6,863 bases of DNA from Hungatella sp. UBA3147 (GTDB lineage: Bacteria; Bacillota; Clostridia; Lachnospirales; Lachnospiraceae): assembly GCA_002365025.1 (NCBI GenBank), contig DEYX01000219.1, positions 1 through 6,863 on the forward strand, read 5' to 3'. The number at the start of each line of letters is the position of its first letter. Position 1 is the stretch's first letter. Below the pieces are notes generated by a model that was not told the origin of the DNA, did not search any database, and saw nothing but the letters and a program-made list of their open reading frames with translations. Shown here in pieces: positions 1 through 5,331 of this stretch. The position numbers and the translations under genes are program-made.

Positions 1-2028
1 CCACACCGGGAATGTTCTTATATAGTATCCGTCCCCCAGCTCAATGCCCTGTTTCAGCTGTTCCACGTAATTGACCCGTTCTCTTTCATAATCAACCTTT
101 GGGTGCACCACATGGAAGGCTTCCTGGTCCTCTGCCTCGCTGATGTGATGGATTCCGGCCGGCAGCATGCCATAGGGAGCCGTATATTTCTGAAGGCCTT
201 TTAAATACTCCCCATGGAGCTTTAAGCCTTCTTCCCACACAAACTTATTTTCATGCTCTGCAAGCGCACCGCATACCTCTGCCAGTGCCATGGCAAAAAC
301 CTGATCCCTCGCCTGATGGGAGAAATGGACAATATGGGATTTGCTTTCATCCCTGCAGAAGAATCCCCTCATGGGCAGGTCATTTCTGGTTTCCTGGCAG
401 GAGATCACCTTATCTGCATACTCGGCAGCCTTATCATAAAAATAGCTGTCTCCGGTAATTTTGTATATCCTGGCCGCAGCCCATGCTGCAACAGCATAGT
501 ATTGGGAAAGGCTGGAGCCTGCCGTATGTTCCAGTAGATGATACGGTCCTTCCACCCCAACTTCCCGGAACCTCTCATCGGCAAAACGGAAATCTTCTTT
601 CGCTGCATCTACGCACTTCCATGCCAGCTCCCGGTCCAGTTCCTTAAAGGCTTCTCCGGCACCGGCTTCTACCGCAGCAAAAACAAAGTTTTCAAAGGAA
701 CGGTTATGAACATCTGCTTCACAATCGTCCATATTTCCGATGAAGTTGTCGGTCCATCTGCGGATGGCCGCATGGGATGCACGGTAGCCGTCTCCAAAAC
801 GCATACGAAGCACAAAGTCCAGTCCCCAGTTGGCTTCTTCCATCATTCTGCCAAACAGCATTGGATCAGAATCCTTCACCTTCCCTGCGGAAGCGATCAT
901 AGCATCTAAAATCTCTGCCGTCTGCATGGTCTGCTGGGAAACATCTGCAGCATCGTGCCAGCCTCCAGCATAAACCAATTTCACCCCGTTGTGTTCTGCG
1001 ATCACATCCTGATGGCAGGTTCCATGACAGTTAGGAACCGGGTAGCCGCACCGCTCACAGTACATGAAATTGGTCAGCTTCCACAGAGTACTTTCCAGGA
1101 CGTCATTTCCTATGATAAACCGCTCACTTACCGTATTTCCAAACCGGATTCTGTATGTACCTTCGGTTTTTAAGTCCGAAAAATCCAATACCCCGAAGCT
1201 TCCCAGGTGGTTTTCCACCTTCTCAATCTGCCCGCGGTATGCTGCTACTTCCTCTAAGCCGTCTTCTTCTTTCACGATTTCAAACTCTTTGGCTGAGGTA
1301 TTGGCAATTGCGGTTTTTCTCCCGTCTGTAAAGTAACCGGTTGTAGAATATACTACTTCCTCTTCCTCACACTGCCAACCATGAACGACTCCTGGTTTTA
1401 CCTCCTGAAGCTGGATATCACAGAGTTCAAATCTCATGTCATCGCCAGTGCTCACTTCCTTGCCATAGCGGTGAATGTTAAATGAAATTTCCTCGATTGC
1501 ATCATGGGCAATGGAATCGATCTCCCAGGTACAGGTATTCCATTCATTATTTTTCAGATTGATGGCATTAAAGCCTTCTCTCGAATAGACATCCGGTATC
1601 TTGGTTATCCCATTATTGACGAATCCTACACGCACGATTGGACTGTGAAGGCCGGGGCAAATAGGACGGATTTTAAACCATATCCGGTTTCCTTTTCCAA
1701 GTTCCAGCCCCTTCACATTCAGCCTTGCAATATAGCTTCCAAAAGTGGCATAAAGCCCTGCTGCCGCATCGTTTGCCCTGACTTCATTATCCGGCCAGTG
1801 GTCCGCCCGTGACTTTGTTTCCAGGCACAATATGTTACCACCTTTTACCTGAACTTCTCCCTCACCGTCAAAGCTCCATGGCTCCAGGCTGGTTCCATCC
1901 CATAAATTCACAGAGGACAAAACCGGTTTTTTCAAATGATAGGTCTCCATGCTTTTATCGTACTCCGGTTTTAAGGGGTAATGTACGTATAATGACTCTA
2001 TTAAATTTTTTTCAAATTGACGATCCAT
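1..2028 (-). CDS. GH9-family glycosidase, non-secreted, with N-terminal beta-sandwich-like region (3' end missing)
   Basis: An open frame of 676 codons running off the left edge without a stop; I translated it by hand. Residues ~40-210 look like a beta-rich, carbohydrate-binding-like region (begins NLWDGTSLEPW). Residues ~215-307 resemble the immunoglobulin-like domain found before many GH9 catalytic domains (STTGYFTDGRKTAI, then EGTYRIRFG and SERFIIG). The catalytic (alpha/alpha)6 domain starts near 310, with CERCGYP (324-330), CHGTCHQD (334-341) and GGWHDAAD (355-362). The last matches the GH9 motif GGW-DAGD, so Asp359 and Asp362 are the expected catalytic aspartates. The catalytic acid Glu lies near the C-terminus, beyond the window. 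Cys327, Cys338, His339 and perhaps His358 could form the structural zinc site seen in CelD-type GH9 enzymes. The N-terminus is charged and lacks a signal peptide, so the enzyme probably acts on imported oligosaccharides; cellulase activity should not be assumed. Specificity is unknown. The start has a good ribosome binding site, 20 nt after RidA. Confidence 0.78.
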   Translation of the reverse strand, partial: MDRQFEKNLIESLYVHYPLKPEYDKSMETYHLKKPVLSSVNLWDGTSLEPWSFDGEGEVQVKGGNILCLETKSRADHWPDNEVRANDAAAGLYATFGSYIARLNVKGLELGKGNRIWFKIRPICPGLHSPIVRVGFVNNGITKIPDVYSREGFNAINLKNNEWNTCTWEIDSIAHDAIEEISFNIHRYGKEVSTGDDMRFELCDIQLQEVKPGVVHGWQCEEEEVVYSTTGYFTDGRKTAIANTSAKEFEIVKEEDGLEEVAAYRGQIEKVENHLGSFGVLDFSDLKTEGTYRIRFGNTVSERFIIGNDVLESTLWKLTNFMYCERCGYPVPNCHGTCHQDVIAEHNGVKLVYAGGWHDAADVSQQTMQTAEILDAMIASAGKVKDSDPMLFGRMMEEANWGLDFVLRMRFGDGYRASHAAIRRWTDNFIGNMDDCEADVHNRSFENFVFAAVEAGAGEAFKELDRELAWKCVDAAKEDFRFADERFREVGVEGPYHLLEHTAGSSLSQYYAVAAWAAARIYKITGDSYFYDKAAEYADKVISCQETRNDLPMRGFFCRDESKSHIVHFSHQARDQVFAMALAEVCGALAEHENKFVWEEGLKLHGEYLKGLQKYTAPYGMLPAGIHHISEAEDQEAFHVVHPKVDYERERVNYVEQLKQGIELGDGYYIRTFPVW

Positions 2029-2034
2029 TTTTAT

Positions 2035-2042
2035 CCCTCACC
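2035..2042 (-). promoter_or_regulatory. Ribosome binding site of the GH9 gene
   Basis: GGTGAGGG on the minus strand ends 6 nt before the ATG at 2028, in the 20-nt gap after the RidA stop. It supports this start and implies cotranscription with RidA. Confidence 0.75.
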
Positions 2043-2048
2043 AAAAGA

Positions 2049-2510
2049 TTATTCTTCAATTTCAAATATAGCTTCCGTCTCAACAGGAATATTTCCAGGC
2101 AAAACGTTGACGCCTATGGCTGAACGGGCCGGTACATTCTCCTGTCCTAAAAGCTGTAACAGTAATTCACTTCCTCCATTAGCCACAGCCGGCTGCTCAT
2201 AGAAGGTATCCGCACTTGCCACAAAGGTAAGAATTTTAATTGCACGCTTTACCCGGTTCAAATCCCCGATTTTATCCTGTAACACTGCAAGAACATTTAA
2301 CATGGCATCTCTGGAAAAGGTTTTTCCTTCTTCTGTGGTAAATTCATTTCCAAGCTTTCCACGAATCCCTTCTTCTCCGATCACCGGCCCGCAGCCTGAT
2401 ATGTATACCAGGTTGTTTCCAAATTCCTGGCATGGGGCATATACTCCCCCTTTAGGCGGAGCTGCCGGGATCTCCAAATTAAGTTCTTTCAGTTTTTCAT
2501 AAATATTCAT
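2049..2510 (-). CDS. RidA-family (YjgF/YER057c/UK114) enamine/imine deaminase
   Basis: A complete 153-residue cytosolic protein of the RidA superfamily, whose archetype hydrolyses reactive enamines/imines such as 2-aminoacrylate, released by PLP dehydratases, to keto acids and ammonia. It is longer than classical RidA (~128 residues). The N-terminal KLKELNLEIPAAPPKGGVY stretch is typical of the longer YjgF endoribonuclease-like subgroup (PF14588 type). VYISGCGP (35-42) lies in the core. VPARSAIGV supplies Arg129, matching E. coli RidA Arg105. VETEAIFEI places Glu144 in the position of Glu120. The active site thus looks intact, although the subgroup's physiological substrate is less well established than that of RidA itself. 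Its position after a DSD1-type PLP enzyme and a deacylase suggests it clears the enamine/imine intermediate of that reaction. It lies 75 nt after the deacylase and 20 nt before the GH9 gene. Confidence 0.9.
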   Translation of the reverse strand: MNIYEKLKELNLEIPAAPPKGGVYAPCQEFGNNLVYISGCGPVIGEEGIRGKLGNEFTTEEGKTFSRDAMLNVLAVLQDKIGDLNRVKRAIKILTFVASADTFYEQPAVANGGSELLLQLLGQENVPARSAIGVNVLPGNIPVETEAIFEIEE

Positions 2511-2515
2511 GTCTG

Positions 2516-2522
2516 CTTCCTT
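2516..2522 (-). promoter_or_regulatory. Ribosome binding site of the RidA-family gene
   Basis: AAGGAAG on the minus strand, with its GGA core about 7 nt before the ATG at 2510, lies in a purine-rich leader that follows the two hairpins. Confidence 0.65.
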
Positions 2523-2549
2523 CTTTCCTTTTTTTGCCCGGCTTCTCAG

Positions 2550-2565
2550 GGCATATAAGTATGCC
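2550..2565 (-). other. Perfect 6-bp inverted repeat / hairpin in the deacylase-RidA gap
   Basis: GGCATA and TATGCC form a perfect 6-bp stem around a 4-nt loop, directly next to the preceding hairpin. The stem gains two more pairs if one base is bulged. What follows in the transcript is a purine-rich leader with seven A's (2535-2529), not a U-run, so termination is unlikely. It may be an mRNA processing or stability element, or a small operator. Confidence 0.45.
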
Positions 2566-2584
2566 TGGAAGGGGGTTCCTTCTA
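2566..2584 (-). other. Small hairpin after the deacylase gene
   Basis: A stem of GAAGG (minus strand, 2582-2578) with CCTTC (2572-2568) around a 5-nt loop, extendable by a G-U and an A-U pair to 2584/2566. It begins two bases after the deacylase stop. No U-run follows, so it is not a classical intrinsic terminator. It could protect the upstream mRNA end or modulate expression between genes; it could also be chance. Confidence 0.4.
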
Positions 2585-2585
2585 T

Positions 2586-4196
2586 TTATTTAAAGCCCTT
2601 TCTTAACAGCTTCCCACTGGTGCGGTCCACAAGAATGCCGTCTGTCAGCACCTGTTTTCCTCCAACCAGCACCAGGTCCATGCCCGTACACGGGTCATGC
2701 TTTCCGGTGTAATCTGCATGATCTAAGAAACTCTCCGGCCGAAATACCAGCACATCTGCCTGGTATCCGGGCCTTAAAAGCCCCCTGTCCTCCAGGCCCA
2801 TCCGTTTTGCAGGCTGATAGGTCATCTTACTGATGGCCTGCTCCATGGACAGTACCTTTCGCTTTATAACAAAATCATTTAAAAATCTGGCAGTCGTCCC
2901 GAGGAGGCGGGGATGGGCGTTCTTTCCGTCACCGCCGTACAAGGAGTCAGAAATCAATAAGGTAAAGGGGAGTCGGGCCACCGCATCCACATCCTGCTGT
3001 GACATGCTTAACACAATAATTCCCACTTTCCCATTTTCCTCCACAAGTAAGTCTGCCACAAGATCGGAAGGCTCTTCATATCCAAGCGCTTCCGCCAGCG
3101 TTCCAATTGTCTGTCCCTGCATAAATGTATTTTTCTCAAGGGTGACGGAGCTGATGATGATCCGGTCCCAGCCAATGCTTTCCGACATATTATCCCAGCC
3201 CTGATGAACCTTATGTAACTCCGAGCGCAGCCTCTGCTTCCCCTCTGGGCCTGATAAGACTTTTACCATAGCCTCGAAGGATTCTTCCATAATGGTTGGC
3301 GGAAGCAGGGACTGGAGTGTGGTAGAGCCGCCGTCATAGGGATAAAAATCTGCAGTAACATCCTGACCTGATTCCCTGGCCTGTTCAATCCTCTGAATCG
3401 CCTCAAATATCTTGCGGTTCCAGTTCTTGATTCCTGTTGATTTCAAATGGCTGATATTTAAGGGGACTCCTGCCTTTGCCGCCACATCGATCACTTCTTC
3501 CACCGACTCCACCAGGCTGTCTCCCTCTCCCCGGATATGGGTACAGAGAATGCCGCCATTTCCGGCAACTGCCTTTACAACTGCCGTAAGCTCCTCCCTG
3601 TTTGAATAGCATTCCGGCTGATACATGATTCCCAGCGTAATTCCAAAGGCGCCCTGGACCAATGCATCTTTTACATACTCCTGAGCCTTTTTGAGTTCTT
3701 CTTCCGTATATGCCTTGCTTCCAAACCCCTTTAAAGCTACCTTGATGCTGTCCGAAGCCGCAAAAAATCCCATGTTGAGGGGTAGGTCCGCAGCTTCCAG
3801 TGCTTTCCTGTAATCTTCATAGGTTTCAAAGGCCAGATCATCAGGAAGTCTTCCGATTACCGGCTCCAGATAATCATATAATTCCTTCCTCCGCGAAGGA
3901 ACCGAAGGCACAGGTGCAAGACCGCAGTTTCCCACAAAGGTAGTGGTGATCCCCTGGGCCAGCTCTATTTCCCCAAAATGAGGATTGGTATAAGGCGCAA
4001 TGTCACAATGCCGGTGTATGTCAATGAAACCGGGAGTTACCGCCTTCCCGGAAGCATTGATTACCTGGGCGCCTTCCTGTTCAATATCCGGGGCAATTTT
4101 AATAATTTTTTCCCCCTCTATCAGGATATCGCTCTGATATGGCAGTTCTCCGCTTCCGTCATAAATCAGTCCGTTTTTAATCAGAATATAACTCAT
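2586..4196 (-). CDS. N-acyl-D-amino-acid deacylase-like amidohydrolase
   Basis: A complete 536-residue metal-dependent amidohydrolase of the D-aminoacylase group. Family members hydrolyse N-acyl-D-amino acids to a free D-amino acid and a carboxylate in the cytosol. The protein opens with the small beta-domain typical of the superfamily (ILIKNGLIYDGSGE), then VTPGFIDIHRHCD with the metal-binding His61 and His63. Next come GNCG (Cys91), THIRGE (His220), ISHLKSTG (His250) and LISDSLYGG (Asp417, the likely catalytic aspartate). The C-terminal RGLLRPGYQADVLVF returns to the beta-domain. These match the Cys/His/His zinc site and catalytic Asp of characterised D-aminoacylase. No key residue is missing and there is no signal peptide. 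The start at 4196 is chosen because MSYILIKNG aligns with family N-termini, a ribosome binding site precedes it, and it overlaps the upstream stop by 4 nt (ATGA), suggesting translational coupling. Acyl group and side-chain preference cannot be read from sequence; an N-acetyl aminosugar acid is possible given the neighbours. Confidence 0.9.
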   Translation of the reverse strand: MSYILIKNGLIYDGSGELPYQSDILIEGEKIIKIAPDIEQEGAQVINASGKAVTPGFIDIHRHCDIAPYTNPHFGEIELAQGITTTFVGNCGLAPVPSVPSRRKELYDYLEPVIGRLPDDLAFETYEDYRKALEAADLPLNMGFFAASDSIKVALKGFGSKAYTEEELKKAQEYVKDALVQGAFGITLGIMYQPECYSNREELTAVVKAVAGNGGILCTHIRGEGDSLVESVEEVIDVAAKAGVPLNISHLKSTGIKNWNRKIFEAIQRIEQARESGQDVTADFYPYDGGSTTLQSLLPPTIMEESFEAMVKVLSGPEGKQRLRSELHKVHQGWDNMSESIGWDRIIISSVTLEKNTFMQGQTIGTLAEALGYEEPSDLVADLLVEENGKVGIIVLSMSQQDVDAVARLPFTLLISDSLYGGDGKNAHPRLLGTTARFLNDFVIKRKVLSMEQAISKMTYQPAKRMGLEDRGLLRPGYQADVLVFRPESFLDHADYTGKHDPCTGMDLVLVGGKQVLTDGILVDRTSGKLLRKGFK

Positions 4197-5314
4197 ATCA
4201 GCATCCCTCTTGCATCTACTTTTTGTTTTCTGAGAGAACCATTTTCCAGAATGTAAACAGAATTCTGCATATTGACAGCCGTACATACATGGATAGGGAT
4301 CAGAGACAAAACCTGACCTACATGCAGCCCGGTCTCCCCATTAATTGCTGTGATGATCCCATGTTCTTCATTCATCCGTGACAGCTTAAGATTGTCATCT
4401 CCTTCCACCACTGCATATCCGGGATAGTAAAACGGAGGCTGCCCTGGAACCACATCCGTTGGAAAGCACTTGGTTCCTCCGTCCACCACGGCATATTCTG
4501 AATGCTGGCAGCTGACTACCGTCGCATAGAACCGGACAGCGATCTCACTGATATCGGCTACTTTTTCCTTGGTCAGCATAAAATCATCAAAAATATAGGT
4601 GCCAGGGCGGATCTCATTTACCATTCCCGTCTGCGCAACTTTAACACCGGTAGGGGATGAACCGGCACTTATGTCCTGTATCTCTACTCCCGCATCTTTC
4701 AACAGCCTGGCAGTTTCAGCCATCATGTTTCCTTCTTCCTCGGCAGCCAGCAGATTGTCCTCCGTTGGTTTGCCGGAAAGGATCAGGCTCTTAAACGTAA
4801 ATATACCTGTAAGGTTTAAATGCTTCATCTGCTTAATGGCCAGGGCCAGCTCCACCGCCCGGTCCATGGGCACTCCCGTGCGTCCGGCTCCCGTATCGAT
4901 CTCCATACGGACTTCCAGGATCATATCCTGATCAGAAGCTGCCTGATTCAGCGCCTTAGCACCTTCCAGGCTGTCAATGGTCAAAATAAGCCTTTTGATC
5001 CTTTTTGCCAGTGAAATCGCTCTCTGGATCCGGAAATTTCCCACCATAGGATAAGCAATGAAAATATCCTCCATGCCTCCGTCAGCCATGACCTCAGCTT
5101 CACTTACCTTGGCACAGGTGATCCCGCTTGCACCGGCCTTCATCTGCATTTCGGCAAATAAGGGCATTTTATGGGTCTTGATATGAGGACGCAGCCGGCA
5201 GCCGGCTTGATCCGCTGCTCCCTGCATCCTTCTTATATTTTTTTCCGCCAGATCCACATCAATAACCAGACATGGTGTCTCTAACTGTTGTATCTGTTCC
5301 TGCGTAAGTCCCAT
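4193..5314 (-). CDS. DSD1-family PLP enzyme: D-serine dehydratase / D-threonine aldolase type
   Basis: A complete 373-residue, presumably cytosolic, fold-type III PLP enzyme (alanine racemase-like barrel plus C-terminal D-serine-dehydratase-like domain), of the usual family length. RPHIKTHK (42-49) carries the likely PLP lysine, Lys46. IDTGAGRTGV (139-148) is a family motif, and SAGSSPT (216-222) probably binds the PLP phosphate. IRPGTYIFDD (235-244), EHG (317-319) and the metal pair HVC (His342, Cys344) follow. Known members either dehydrate D-serine-like substrates to a keto acid and ammonia, or split D-threonine-like beta-hydroxy amino acids. As I recall, the zinc-dependent D-serine dehydratase from chicken uses His-x-Cys, while D-threonine aldolase uses His-x-Asp. 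The HVC here therefore leans toward dehydratase chemistry. A D-glucosaminate dehydratase has also been assigned to this family, so an aminosugar acid is an alternative substrate. The start is supported by a strong ribosome binding site. The stop overlaps the deacylase start in ATGA. Family is certain; substrate is not. Confidence 0.88.
   Translation of the reverse strand: MGLTQEQIQQLETPCLVIDVDLAEKNIRRMQGAADQAGCRLRPHIKTHKMPLFAEMQMKAGASGITCAKVSEAEVMADGGMEDIFIAYPMVGNFRIQRAISLAKRIKRLILTIDSLEGAKALNQAASDQDMILEVRMEIDTGAGRTGVPMDRAVELALAIKQMKHLNLTGIFTFKSLILSGKPTEDNLLAAEEEGNMMAETARLLKDAGVEIQDISAGSSPTGVKVAQTGMVNEIRPGTYIFDDFMLTKEKVADISEIAVRFYATVVSCQHSEYAVVDGGTKCFPTDVVPGQPPFYYPGYAVVEGDDNLKLSRMNEEHGIITAINGETGLHVGQVLSLIPIHVCTAVNMQNSVYILENGSLRKQKVDARGMLI
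4205..4210 (-). promoter_or_regulatory. Ribosome binding site deciding the deacylase start
   Basis: AGAGGG on the minus strand lies 8 nt before the ATG at 4196, inside the 3' end of the preceding gene. It supports 4196 as the start, rather than the in-frame ATG at 4286, which would add 30 residues unlike the family. Confidence 0.8.
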
Positions 5315-5320
5315 CTTTAT

Positions 5321-5330
5321 CTCCTCCCTC
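5321..5330 (-). promoter_or_regulatory. Ribosome binding site of the DSD1-family gene
   Basis: The minus strand reads GAGGGAGGAG, with AGGAG ending 6 nt before the ATG at 5314. This is a near-ideal Shine-Dalgarno sequence. It fills most of the 17-nt gap after the GH2 stop and fixes the start of the PLP enzyme. Confidence 0.85.
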
Positions 5331-5331
5331 C

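Noticed and set aside
253..909. Two consecutive plus-strand open frames (94 and 123 codons)
   Set aside because: They lie antisense to the continuous GH9 frame, have no family resemblance, and their composition follows from the opposite-strand codons.
2529..2535. Run of seven T's on the plus strand near hairpins, suggesting a terminator
   Set aside because: In the direction of transcription this is an A-run after the hairpins. On the plus strand the hairpins come after, not before, the T-run. Neither orientation makes an intrinsic terminator.
2833..3204. Plus-strand 123-codon open frame
   Set aside because: Antisense shadow of the well-supported deacylase; low-complexity Ser/Phe/Pro-rich translation with no recognisable domain.
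4197..4286. In-frame upstream ATG at 4286 that would extend the deacylase by 30 residues
   Set aside because: The added residues do not resemble the family N-terminus and would lie wholly inside the preceding gene. The ATG at 4196 has its own ribosome binding site and the ATGA overlap.
4599..4931. Plus-strand 110-codon open frame
   Set aside because: Antisense to the DSD1-family gene, with no recognisable motif or ribosome binding site argument.
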